This document shows, piece by piece, positions 54,001-64,000 of a DNA stretch of 64,000 nt. Origin of the DNA: Ga0077555 sp050250755 (GTDB lineage Bacteria > Pseudomonadota > Alphaproteobacteria > Rhizobiales > Hyphomicrobiaceae). The DNA is taken from the NCBI GenBank assembly GCA_050250755.1, contig JBFWOB010000007.1, positions 86,686 through 150,685 on the forward strand, in the 5' to 3' direction. The stretch's first letter is position 1. Each line of letters begins with the position of its first letter. The notes beneath the pieces were generated by a model. The model saw only the letters and a program-made list of their open reading frames with translations. It made no database searches and was not told where the DNA came from. The translations under genes were made by a program, and so were the position numbers.

Positions 54001-54222
54001 TTAATTTCTCCGATTGCGCCCCGGGATTAGCATCTACCTTTCGTTGCGTCGAGATCCCTGGGTCCATCACATTTGGGGGTGCAGACGCGTCAACGCAAGC
54101 CTTTGTAGAGAAAGGCACATCGCTTTCCGTGAGGTGTGTCGCTCACAATGCACGGTTTCTGATCGCCATTGTTGTGCGCAACTGGGCTGACCCTGCACGC
54201 TCGGGTGAATATAGTAGCGTTC

Positions 54223-57243
<3,021 letters not shown>

Positions 57244-57412
57244 GGTAAGCCCCACGGCAGCGCTGCGATTTCGCCCGTTCGGTTAAGCGTTCAGCGGATG
57301 GTCGGCTCGACAGAAGCAGATGTGATCTCGCATCCTTGACCTGCCATCGCGATCTTGACCCATCCCCGACGGCCGGACCAGAATTCGAAAGTATTCATCG
57401 ACCGAGGCGGCC

Positions 57413-57880
57413 ATGACACATGATCCGGGGACCGAGCTGACGCCCGCGGAGGAGGGGGACTTGCGCCGTCTGGCCGGCTTGATGGTGCCGGCGAGTGAAG
57501 AGTATGGCGTGCCGGGTGCCGATGACGATGTGATCTTCGCAGACATCGTTCGCTCCCTCGGGCGCGACCGGCCCGCTGTCATCCAAGCGCTGGCCATGCT
57601 GCGCGACCTGTCTGCTGGCCCCTTCACCGATCTCGATGCGACCACCGCCGAGGCAACCGCAATGGCGTTTCTGCAGCGCAAAGGCGTGCCGATCACGGCG
57701 CTCGGACGCGCGGTTCTGCAGTGCTATTACCGCGACGACCGGGTGTTCACCGCGCTTGGATTGGAGCCGCGGGCGCCGTTCCCGAAAGGCCATGTTCTGG
57801 AGCCGACCGACTGGGCGCTTCTCGATACCGTGCGCAGCCGTCCGCGCATGTGGCGTGACCTTGACGGCAGGGCGCGCTGA
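57413..57880 (+). CDS. Small subunit of a GMC dehydrogenase (gluconate 2-dehydrogenase subunit 3-like)
   Basis: A 155-residue helical protein that starts TELTPAEEGDLRRLAGLMVP and contains VPGADDDVIFADIVRSLGRD. The pattern of an N-terminal PAS..GVPGADD segment and a helical body is that of subunit 3 proteins encoded next to GMC flavoproteins. Such subunits often carry a Tat signal for co-export of the flavoprotein; none is seen here. The stop and the next ATG touch (TGAGATG), so the two genes form one unit. Confidence 0.7.
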   Translation: MTHDPGTELTPAEEGDLRRLAGLMVPASEEYGVPGADDDVIFADIVRSLGRDRPAVIQALAMLRDLSAGPFTDLDATTAEATAMAFLQRKGVPITALGRAVLQCYYRDDRVFTALGLEPRAPFPKGHVLEPTDWALLDTVRSRPRMWRDLDGRAR

Positions 57881-57881
57881 G

Positions 57882-59519
57882 ATGACGACCGCAGCCCCGC
57901 ACGACGCGCCACGTCCGACCGACGAGATCGTCGACGTGCTTATTATCGGCTCCGGCGCATCTGGCGCAGCGGTGGCCTGGAGCCTTGCCGATACCCGGAT
58001 GCGCATCCTCTGTCTCGAGCAGGGCGATTGGATCAAACCGACCGAATTCCCGACCAACGGCCGCGACTGGGAAGCGCGTCGCTTCGCCGATTTCGACATC
58101 AGCCCCAACCGCCGCGGCCGCGAGACCGACTACCCCGTCAACGACGACAACTCGCCGATGAAGGTCGCCAATTTCAATGGCGTTGGCGGTGGAACGGTCC
58201 TCTACACAGCGCATTTTCCGCGCATGCACCCGTCCGACTTCCGCGTGCACTCCCTCGACGGCGTCGCGGATGACTGGCCGATCGACTATTGGACGCTCGA
58301 GCCCTATTTCGCGGAGAACGACCGGATCATGGGCGTCGCTGGTCTGGCGGGCGACCCGTCCTATCCGCTCCATCAGCCGACCATGCCACCCGTTCCCCTC
58401 GGCAAGACCGGGACGCGTTACGCGGAAGCCCTGAACAAACTCGGCTGGCACTGGTGGCCGTCCGACATCGCGATCGCCACGACGGAGTACGAAGGCCGCG
58501 CGCGGTGCATCAATCTCGGCCATTGCACGCCGGGATGTGCGCAGGGCGCCAAGGCGAGCGTCGACATCACCTACTGGCCTCATGCGCTTCGCGCTGGCGT
58601 CGAGTTGCGTACCCGTTGCCGCGTTCGCAAGATCACCACCAATGAGCACGGCATGGCCTCGGGCGCGGTCTATTACGACCCGAACGGTGTCGAGCGCTTC
58701 CAGCCGGCCGAGGTCGTCATCGTGGCCGCCAACGGCATTGGCACGCCCCGCCTGCTCTTGAATTCGGCATCGTCGCGTTTTCCCAACGGGCTTGCCAATT
58801 CATCGGGCCTCGTAGGTCGCAACCTGATGGTGCACCCTTGGCCGCAGGTCTACGGCTACATCGATGAGCAGGTCGATGGCGATCGCGCTCCGATGACTGT
58901 GATGTGGTCGAAGGAGTTCTACGAGACCGATCGCTCACGTGGTTTCGTCAGGGGATACACGCTGCAATTCGCGCGAGGCACTGGCCCGGTGAACGAGGCG
59001 TTCACCAGCATGACCGCCGGACGTCTGCCCTGGGGAAAGGAACACCATCGCGTCTATCGCACGCTCTTCTACAAGAGCCTTCGGGTCGGCATCGCCTGCG
59101 AGGATCTGCCCGAGGAGCACAACCGCGTGACGCTCGATCCCCAGCTCAAGGACAGCCATGGCATCCCAGCTCCCCGGATCGACTACACCGTTGGCGAGAA
59201 CACGCGCCGGATGATGGAGCACGGCATTGCGCGCTCGGTGGAGATGCTCGAGGCAGCCGGGGCGACGCAGATTCATCTGCCGACTCCGGGCGTGCTGAAC
59301 AGCCCTGGACACCTACTCGGCACGGCACGCATGGGCACCAACCCCGAGCGCTCCGTTGTGAATGAATGGGGACGCTCGCACGACGTGAAGAACCTTTTCA
59401 TCGTCGATGGCAGTATTTGGGTGACGTCAGGCGGCGTGAACCCCACGTCCACGATCCAGGCGCTCGCGCTCTACATCGCCGATACGATCAAGCAGCGTGT
59501 CGCAACGCTGTTCGATTGA
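57882..59519 (+). CDS. GMC family oxidoreductase (sugar/alcohol dehydrogenase flavoprotein)
   Basis: A 545-residue flavoprotein of the gluconate/fructose dehydrogenase branch of GMC enzymes. FAD binding is VLIIGSGASGAAVAWSLADT; VANFNGVGGGTVLYTAHFPR positions the flavin. A Cys-rich segment is in RARCINLGHCTPGCAQGAKA. The catalytic His is in SPGHLLGTARMGTN, followed by IVDGSIWVTSGGVNPTSTIQ. It should oxidise a polyol or sugar acid. It is coupled to the small subunit; no cytochrome c subunit gene is beside it, so the electron acceptor is unclear. Confidence 0.87.
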   Translation: MTTAAPHDAPRPTDEIVDVLIIGSGASGAAVAWSLADTRMRILCLEQGDWIKPTEFPTNGRDWEARRFADFDISPNRRGRETDYPVNDDNSPMKVANFNGVGGGTVLYTAHFPRMHPSDFRVHSLDGVADDWPIDYWTLEPYFAENDRIMGVAGLAGDPSYPLHQPTMPPVPLGKTGTRYAEALNKLGWHWWPSDIAIATTEYEGRARCINLGHCTPGCAQGAKASVDITYWPHALRAGVELRTRCRVRKITTNEHGMASGAVYYDPNGVERFQPAEVVIVAANGIGTPRLLLNSASSRFPNGLANSSGLVGRNLMVHPWPQVYGYIDEQVDGDRAPMTVMWSKEFYETDRSRGFVRGYTLQFARGTGPVNEAFTSMTAGRLPWGKEHHRVYRTLFYKSLRVGIACEDLPEEHNRVTLDPQLKDSHGIPAPRIDYTVGENTRRMMEHGIARSVEMLEAAGATQIHLPTPGVLNSPGHLLGTARMGTNPERSVVNEWGRSHDVKNLFIVDGSIWVTSGGVNPTSTIQALALYIADTIKQRVATLFD

Positions 59520-59546
59520 TCGCGGAAAGCGGCGCACATTGGGCCA

Positions 59547-60404
59547 CTACCAAACGCGGTTCGGAAAGTAGCGCAGCAACAGTTCCTCATAGCGCCCGTT
59601 CGCGCGAATCCGAGCCAGCGCCGAGTTGATCAGCCCCTTGAGCTGTCGATCCTTCTTCGAAACGACGATGCCCACGCCATCCCCGAAATACTTAGGCTCG
59701 TAGAACGGGCCCCCTTTCAGCTCGCAACACCCACGCGACAGGGTTCCGTTGATCCAGAACGTAAGTGCGATTCCGTCACCGAAAGAGACGTCCACACCGC
59801 CGCCTGTTCGCACCGCATCCCAGGCGAGCTCGGCACTCTCGAATGGCACAATCGCGCTATTGGGGAAGAACGTGCGCGCGTAGGCCTCATGCGCGCTGCC
59901 CCTCACGACACCGATTCGCTTCCCACGGAGGCCTTCTGGCGTGGCCGCGATTTGAGATCCCTCGCGCCGGCCGACGAAACGGGCTGGCGTGAAGTAGTAG
60001 CGATCCGTCACGTCGAATTCTTTGAGAAGCGCCGGGGTAATTGCATGCGACGCCACGAGGGCATCGGTCTCGCCGCGCCGCAGCGCTGGCAGAAGCTCGT
60101 CCCAGTTTCGCACCTGGATATCGCAGGCCGCCGACACTTCCAGGCAAATCGCCCGCGCGATGTCCACGTTGAAGCCCGTCAGCACGCCTTCTTCGTCGTA
60201 GTATTGAAACGGCGGATAGTCGCTATCGGTCAGGAAACGGATCGCCACCCGGCGCGGCTCGGAGGTCGGGTCGCTAGGCGCCGCGCCGACTTGGGGTCCC
60301 GCTTGGGCTACAACTTGGGCGGGCAATACTCCGATCAGCCACCAGTTTATCAGCCAGAGGATGCTTGCACCCTTGGCAATGGCATTTAGTCTCACTTTAA
60401 GCAT
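59547..60404 (-). CDS. Periplasmic amino-acid-type solute-binding protein (family 3)
   Basis: A 285-residue exported protein. Signal peptide about 1-34 (ILWLINWWLIGVLPAQVVAQ). The SBP family 3 fold follows: FLTDSDYPPFQYYDEEGVLT, GFNVDIARAICLE, ETDALVASHAITPA, GKRIGVVRGSAHEAYARTFF and a C-terminal helix with NSALARIRANGRYEELLLRY. It binds an amino acid or similar ligand. No ABC permease genes are adjacent, so it may act with a distant transporter or as a sensor. ATG 60404 is chosen; 60464 and 60509 are in frame. Confidence 0.82.
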   Translation of the reverse strand: MLKVRLNAIAKGASILWLINWWLIGVLPAQVVAQAGPQVGAAPSDPTSEPRRVAIRFLTDSDYPPFQYYDEEGVLTGFNVDIARAICLEVSAACDIQVRNWDELLPALRRGETDALVASHAITPALLKEFDVTDRYYFTPARFVGRREGSQIAATPEGLRGKRIGVVRGSAHEAYARTFFPNSAIVPFESAELAWDAVRTGGGVDVSFGDGIALTFWINGTLSRGCCELKGGPFYEPKYFGDGVGIVVSKKDRQLKGLINSALARIRANGRYEELLLRYFPNRVW

Positions 60405-60521
60405 TGATGGCGTTCGACGGTCGGTTGACGGCACGCGCGCCCCTTGATGTTGGCGGGCCGTCATGGGGACGATGGCCCGCGCGTAAATGTTGACCAAGCC
60501 GGTTGTCACGGGGGGCGGCTG

Positions 60522-61349
60522 ATGTCAATACGCCGACGCGGCGTACAAGGGGAAACGCATTTTGTGGTGCGTAATTCCCCGATCATGTGGGGATCAGGGC
60601 ATCGTACCACGATCGATCCAGCGCTTACCGAGGCCATTCACGGGCTCTTTCAGCGCCGGCCGGATCTGTCCGCAGGTGGTCCTGCGCCGCCCTGGTTGCT
60701 GCCTGTGATGGCGCTGATTCTCGCGGTCTTCAGCTTTGGGCTGGTGCTCGAGCCTCTGGGAACCTGGGGTGGGCTCGGGGTCCTTCTGCTCGTGCCGCTG
60801 GTGGGCAACACCGCGCTGCGTTTCCTGGCGGCGATCGAGGTGCTCCGGAGACCACCCGGTCCACGTCACAAGCGCGGCATGCCTCGAACGCCCGATCATC
60901 TGCTGCCCACCTACACCGTGCTTGTGCCGATGTACGACGAGCCTGAGGTCTTGCCGGCGCTCGTCGACAGTCTCGCCCGGCTCGACTATCCGCGCGATCG
61001 CCTCGACCTCGTTCTGGTCCTCGAAGCGCGCGACGCGACCACACGTGCAGCGCTCGCAAAGCTGAGATTGCCGCCCAACATGCGGGTCGTACTCGTTCCG
61101 AAGGGCGGTCCGAAAACAAAACCGAAGGCTCTCAATTACGCGCTCTCGTCGGCCCAAAGCGATCTGATCGTGGTCTTCGATGCCGAGGATAGGCCCGAGG
61201 CCGATCAGCTACGGATCGCGGCTCGGGCATTCGCAGAGGGTGGTCCGGATCTCGCCTGCGTCCAGGCGCGCCTCAACGTCTACAACCCAGGCGAGAGCTT
61301 TTGGTCGCGCGGTATTATGGCGCAAACGCCATTAGAACTGAATCTCTGA
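60522..61349 (+). pseudogene. Glycosyltransferase family 2 gene, 3' truncated
   Basis: The 275-codon frame begins with two hydrophobic helices (about 55-95) and the start of a GT2 domain: TYTVLVPMYDEPEVLPALVD, DLVLVLEARDATTRAAL and the metal-binding DAED in LIVVFDAEDRPEADQL. After QARLNVYNPGESFWSRG the frame stops within 12 codons. The family normally continues with a Q-x-x-R-W motif and further membrane helices, for 600 residues or more; neither is found in any frame downstream. The break near 61310-61350 coincides with the start of accessory genes, so an insertion or deletion removed the 3' half. It is probably non-functional. Confidence 0.65.
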
Positions 61350-61373
61350 CATCCCCATATCTGGGGGTATGTC
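61348..61373 (+). promoter_or_regulatory. Palindrome over the start codon of the following gene
   Basis: GACAT-CCCCA (61348-61357) is mirrored by TGGGG-GT-ATGTC (61362-61373). The right arm contains the ATG at 61369 and its GGGGG Shine-Dalgarno. It could be an operator for autoregulation or an RNA hairpin that hides the ribosome binding site. Confidence 0.4.
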
Positions 61374-61815
61374 TGAAGAACTTCCGAGATCCCGTGGTGA
61401 TCGTTACGCCTTGGTTGCGTTGAAGCGAAAGCGCGCGGCTATTGCCGGCGAGATCGTCCAGTTAGAGCGCCAGCTCCGCCACCGCAAGGATATGCTGATT
61501 CACGTCGACGCCACGTTGAAGCTTCTCGACCCATCAGTAGAAGTCGACACCATCCCCAACAAGAGACCACCTCAGAGGATCAACCTATTCCGGCATGGAG
61601 AGCTGGGGAGGATGATCATTGACGCTCTAAGACGAGCGGGAGGTGAAGCAAGTCTGCATGACATCGTGACGTCGCTTCTGGGTGCCGGAGGTCACGGCGA
61701 AGAAGCGAGAAAGACAGTCGCGCCAAGAGTGCGGGGGAATCTCGCGTACCTCACACGGCAGGGGAAAGTCGCGAAAGTCGGTGACGGGCGCGAGGCCATA
61801 TGGAAACTGGCCTAG
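61369..61815 (+). CDS. Small protein with N-terminal coiled coil and winged-helix-like C-terminus
   Basis: A 148-residue protein. Residues about 12-55 form a basic helix or coiled coil (ALKRKRAAIAGEIVQLERQL). RINLFRHGELGRMIIDALRR followed by AGGEASLHDIVTSLL and a beta-wing VRGNLAYLTRQGKVAKVGDG resemble a winged helix. Similar small proteins occur in accessory regions of Rhizobiales. I assign no function; a DNA-binding regulator is plausible. The start lies in a palindrome. It sits between the broken glycosyltransferase and the tRNA. Confidence 0.65.
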   Translation: MSEELPRSRGDRYALVALKRKRAAIAGEIVQLERQLRHRKDMLIHVDATLKLLDPSVEVDTIPNKRPPQRINLFRHGELGRMIIDALRRAGGEASLHDIVTSLLGAGGHGEEARKTVAPRVRGNLAYLTRQGKVAKVGDGREAIWKLA

Positions 61816-61911
61816 ATCATTGAAACGCAAGATCATGTGTCCAACTGGACACAATGAAGCCGGTCGAATCATGCGACTCATGAGCCAGAGGCCAGCGCGA
61901 AGCTGACCTCT

Positions 61912-62009
61912 GGAGGCGTGGTCGAGTGGCTTAAGACAGATGACTCCAAATCATCCGGGGCCGCCCTGATAAGTTGCCCCCGGGGGTTCGAATCCCTCCG
62001 CCTCCGCCA
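61912..62009 (+). tRNA. Class II tRNA with long variable arm and CCA (Trp) anticodon
   Basis: The cloverleaf is complete. Acceptor GGAGGCG pairs with CGCCTCC (61999-62005). The D-stem is GTC/GAC with GG in the loop. The anticodon stem GATGA/TCATC encloses loop CTCCAAA, so the anticodon is CCA. A 26-base variable region has stem GGGGC/GCCCC. T-stem GGGGG/CCCTC encloses TTCGAAT, then discriminator G and encoded CCA (62007-62009). The long variable arm and G73 are Ser-like, but CCA reads the Trp codon UGG; normal tRNA-Trp has a short variable loop. A 7+5 bp acceptor/T arm argues against tRNA-Sec. Confidence 0.85.
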
Positions 62010-62020
62010 CCCAATCATCT

Positions 62021-62051
62021 AGGGCTCGTCCGAAAGGACGGGCCCTTTGTC
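62021..62051 (+). terminator. Rho-independent terminator after the tRNA
   Basis: AGGGCTCGTCC (62021-62031), loop GAAA, GGACGGGCCCT (62036-62046), one G-T wobble, then TTGTCGTTT. It ends the tRNA transcript 12 bases after its CCA. Confidence 0.85.
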
Positions 62052-62197
62052 GTTTCTAGTCTCAAGCCTAGCTTGATTCTAGCATCCGAAAAATGGCGCA
62101 CAGGTTGTTAGTCGACCGCCAACACGACTGCCCGGTCTTCAACAGGATGCTGTGGACAGGCCAGCGTCAGCATGACCATGCCGTGATTCGGGCTATT

Positions 62198-62230
62198 AGA
62201 CAATGTAAGAACAATGTAAGTGCATTGTCT
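62198..62230 (+). promoter_or_regulatory. Operator-like repeats before the small RHH-like gene
   Basis: ACAATGTAAG occurs at 62200-62209 and 62211-62220, an 11-base period, and AGACAATG (62198-62205) is inverted as CATTGTCT (62223-62230). The ATG at 62232 follows directly. Arrays of half-sites at helical spacing are typical operators of ribbon-helix-helix regulators. Confidence 0.5.
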
Positions 62231-62231
62231 T

Positions 62232-62447
62232 ATGCCGAAGACTAAATCGGGCGATCGGAAGGTAGGCTTCACGATTACCTTGTCGCCTCAAGCACTAAGC
62301 ATGATTGAGCAGCTTATCGGTGTCGGCCTCTACGGCACGAACCAAGTGGAAGTCGTTCGATCCCTCGTGAACGACAGGCTTGAGGATTTGATCGCCAAAG
62401 GTGTGATCCTTCGGCCCAAGTTATCCCCGCCCTCAGAAAGCGATTGA
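62232..62447 (+). CDS. Small ribbon-helix-helix-like protein
   Basis: A 71-residue protein. RKVGFTITLSPQALSMIEQL then a second helix GTNQVEVVRSLVNDRLEDLI gives the strand-helix-helix order of RHH DNA-binding proteins. A GTG at 62220 would add four residues. No toxin gene is directly downstream. The operator-like repeats at its start suggest autoregulation. It may be a regulator carried with the mobile region. Confidence 0.6.
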   Translation: MPKTKSGDRKVGFTITLSPQALSMIEQLIGVGLYGTNQVEVVRSLVNDRLEDLIAKGVILRPKLSPPSESD

Positions 62448-62574
62448 TAATGGCTTCAACAGCCGAACTGGCGCCCTCCACCAGCGCCAAAACGCCAGTC
62501 CAAATGGCGACCGGTTGTCGTTCGGATGAGTGATACCTAAATACGCCGTGTGCGTATGAGACCGGGAGAACCAA

Positions 62575-62820
62575 ATGGGCGTTGATCCGAAAGCGATTGA
62601 AGTCGGGAATTGCTACGTCACGAATATGAAGCAAGTGCGCCGGGTGACGGATATTACCGATGACGGCAAGGTGCACTATGATGCGCGCGGTCGAAAATCG
62701 TCAGATCCATGGGGGCCCGGCAGCACCAAGGCGAATCCCCCGAGTATAGAGAAGTTCGCCGACGACGTAGACCGCAAGGTTCGCTGTGATTACGACGCGG
62801 ATACCGGTGGCCCTAACTAG
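62575..62820 (+). CDS. Small protein of unknown function
   Basis: An 81-residue acidic soluble protein; IEVGNCYVTNMKQVRRVTDI and KVHYDARGRKSSDPWGPG suggest a small beta barrel (SH3- or DUF-like), with a charged tail. GGGAGAACCAA precedes the ATG. Its TAG stop overlaps the stop of the minus-strand transposase in CTAG at 62817-62820. Confidence 0.6.
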   Translation: MGVDPKAIEVGNCYVTNMKQVRRVTDITDDGKVHYDARGRKSSDPWGPGSTKANPPSIEKFADDVDRKVRCDYDADTGGPN

Positions 62821-63800
62821 GCGATCTTATGGCGCTGCCAGTAACCGCAGAAGTCGATCGACTTCTTGCGGCCGAGCGCATTATCGACCACGCGCTTGAC
62901 CTGGTCGCCATTGGCGACACGGCGATTGTCCTCGCGCCAAGCGGCCTCTTGCGCATAGCGGATCAGATAATCACCCGCGATGTGGTGATGGTGGCCCATC
63001 TCGCCGCGGCGAAGGCGAGCGAAGTAGGACTCCGCCCAATTCGTGCAGGCGCCGTCGAGGCTGTAGGCGGCTTGATGATCAATGCGCATCATCTCGTACT
63101 TGGAATGCAGCGCGTTCCATGACGGCGCTTCGTCGGCATGCAGGATAGTGCCCTTGGCGACCTTGCTCTTGATCCAGCCTACCGCCGCGCTCTCGGACTT
63201 GAACACACCCGGAAGCGTCTCGCCGCCCTTCTCGCGGACCACAACGACGACTTTCCGCTTGCCGGACTGGTTCTTGCCGAGACGGCGGTCCTTGCGGTTC
63301 TCGCGAAGATTCGCCGGCTTCACGTAGCCGCCGAAGTAGCCGCCATCCACTTCCGCCTCGGGACGATCGTCGCCGATCTGGCGCCCCTTCACGTCTTCGG
63401 CCATGGCCTCGCGCATCTTGTGGCAGAGCACGAAGGCCGTCTTGTAGGACAGGCCAAGGTCGCGGCTCATGGCCAGCGCGTTCTTGCCCTTCACTTCGTT
63501 GACGAAGATGGCGATGGCCGCGAGGTAGCCACGCAGCGGCAGCTTGTGGCTGGCAAAGAGCGTGCCCGACGTGATCGAGAAGTCCTTGCCGCAGTCCTTG
63601 CAGCGCCAGCGGGCGGCACCGGACGGGCGCCGGGCGAGATAGCAGGTCAGCGACCCGCAGTGAGAGCACACCGGCTCCCCGTTGTTATCGCCCCAGCGGA
63701 TGTTCATCATGGCTTGCTCGGCCTGAGCGTCCGTCATGCGAAAGACCTCGGCCAGCGTCAGCGTCTTGGCTTGCTTCGAGAGAAGGAAGTGCTGGGCCAC
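62817..63800 (-). mobile_element. IS1595 family (ISXO2-like) transposase
   Basis: A 327-residue transposase. An N-terminal zinc ribbon is at about 45-73 (PVCSHCGSLTCYLARRP, RWRCKDCGKDF), followed by FSITSGTLFASHKLPLRGYL. The DDE-type domain has EAEVDGGYFGGYVKP (first Asp), ILHADEAPSWNALH (second Asp) and the downstream CTNWAESYFARLRRGEMGHH. The frame is intact. The start is GTG 63800 with GGGGAAA upstream. I could not find matching terminal inverted repeats, and the left neighbour gene abuts its stop, so the element's ends are not defined here. Confidence 0.87.
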
Positions 63801-63825
63801 TGGAATTTCCCCGTATTTGAGGCTT

Positions 63826-63887
63826 ATTCCTCAAATATAGGGATTGCATTCCTCACGTCAAGGGATTATTCCTCGTATATGAGGATT
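63826..63887 (+). promoter_or_regulatory. Three phased 20-bp direct repeats between transposase and DUF6471-like gene
   Basis: Copies at 63826-63845, 63848-63867 and 63868-63887 fit ATTCCTC-N6-RRGGATT. Their starts are 22 and 20 bases apart, about two helical turns. TATTTGAGG (63814-63822) is also inverted against CCTCAAATA (63829-63837). They lie between two divergent genes, where an operator or a transposase-binding site would be expected. Confidence 0.55.
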
Positions 63888-63903
63888 TTTCTTCGAGGCC
63901 ACC

Positions 63904-64000
63904 ATGGACAAGACCACGGAAGCCTACCAGGACAAGGCCAAGGGCATACTCCGAGCCGAGATCAAGCGGCGGAATATGAGCTATGAGCAGTTATCCAGAT
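63904..64000 (+). CDS. DUF6471-like helix-turn-helix protein, 5' end only
   Basis: The frame reads MDKTTEAYQDKAKGILRAEI then KRRNMSYEQLSR and runs out of the window. The pattern K-A-K-x-I-L-R-A-E-I-K-R-R-x-x-S-Y-x-x-L is that of DUF6471 / Xre-like small regulators. It is divergent from the transposase across a set of repeats that it may bind. Confidence 0.65.
   Translation, partial: MDKTTEAYQDKAKGILRAEIKRRNMSYEQLSR

Noticed and set aside
59547..60509. Solute-binding protein and glycosyltransferase as one divergent operon unit with overlapping starts
   Set aside because: The overlap arises only if the longest frames are used; with the preferred starts (60404 and 60522) there are 117 bases between them.
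61912..62009. Selenocysteine tRNA (selC)
   Set aside because: The anticodon is CCA, not UCA, and the acceptor and T-stems are 7 and 5 bp rather than the 8 and 5 of bacterial tRNA-Sec. No selA or selB gene is in the window.
62817..63886. Complete IS with defined ends
   Set aside because: I compared both flanks of the transposase gene and found no matching terminal inverted repeats or target duplication, so only the transposase gene is reported.

Overview
The window is high-GC chromosomal DNA from an alphaproteobacterium, most likely of the order Hyphomicrobiales (Rhizobiales). The evidence is the nepR-ecfG-phyR general stress response locus with HWE-type sensor kinases, the ctaC-ctaD-ctaB-coxF-ctaG-ctaE arrangement of the aa3 cytochrome oxidase, an IalB-family protein, a TrcR (DUF1013) regulator, and polA next to rhizobial-type genes. 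Genus cannot be fixed from the sequence alone.

Layout. 1-620: end of a CBS-domain gene and a PsiF-like secreted protein. 950-10340: a general stress response neighbourhood with a CHASE-domain kinase, an AI-2E-type membrane protein, small envelope stress proteins, nepR-ecfG, phyR and a PAS/HWE/receiver kinase. I find five matches to the EcfG promoter pattern (GGAAC, 16-17 bases, CGTT or near match) in front of these genes. 10500-21740: catabolic genes (M20 amidohydrolase, Nudix, GMC oxidoreductase, enoyl-CoA hydratase, acyl-CoA ligase, quinone oxidoreductase, 3-hydroxyisobutyryl-CoA hydrolase), with a candidate small RNA near 20.3 kb. 21900-27490: the cytochrome oxidase operon on the minus strand, then IalB and a PcfJ-like protein. 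30180-39780: enolase-superfamily enzyme, acyl-CoA dehydrogenase, EamA transporter, a tandem-repeat tract, and a four-gene operon (M20 peptidase, amidase, MESH1-like hydrolase, D-glutamate cyclase family), then trcR. 40090-43440: a MaoC hydratase, an intergenic region full of long inverted repeats, and a visibly A+T-richer two-gene ParA-like ATPase cassette of unknown function. 43560-60400: housekeeping genes (yghU, ribF, two tandem methyltransferases, EVE, ChaN, AmiD-like amidase, DnaJ-like, ABC-F, polA), a GMC dehydrogenase with its small subunit, and a solute-binding protein.

60520-64000 looks like the edge of a mobile region. A glycosyltransferase 2 gene is cut short. After it come a small winged-helix-like protein, a class II tRNA with a CCA (Trp) anticodon, two small ORFs, an IS1595-type transposase and the start of a DUF6471-like gene, with repeated operator-like motifs between them.

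The genes most worth following are the anomalous tRNA, the ParA-like cassette with its neighbouring inverted repeats, the C-rich-loop small RNA candidate and the EcfG regulon packed into 2.4 kb.
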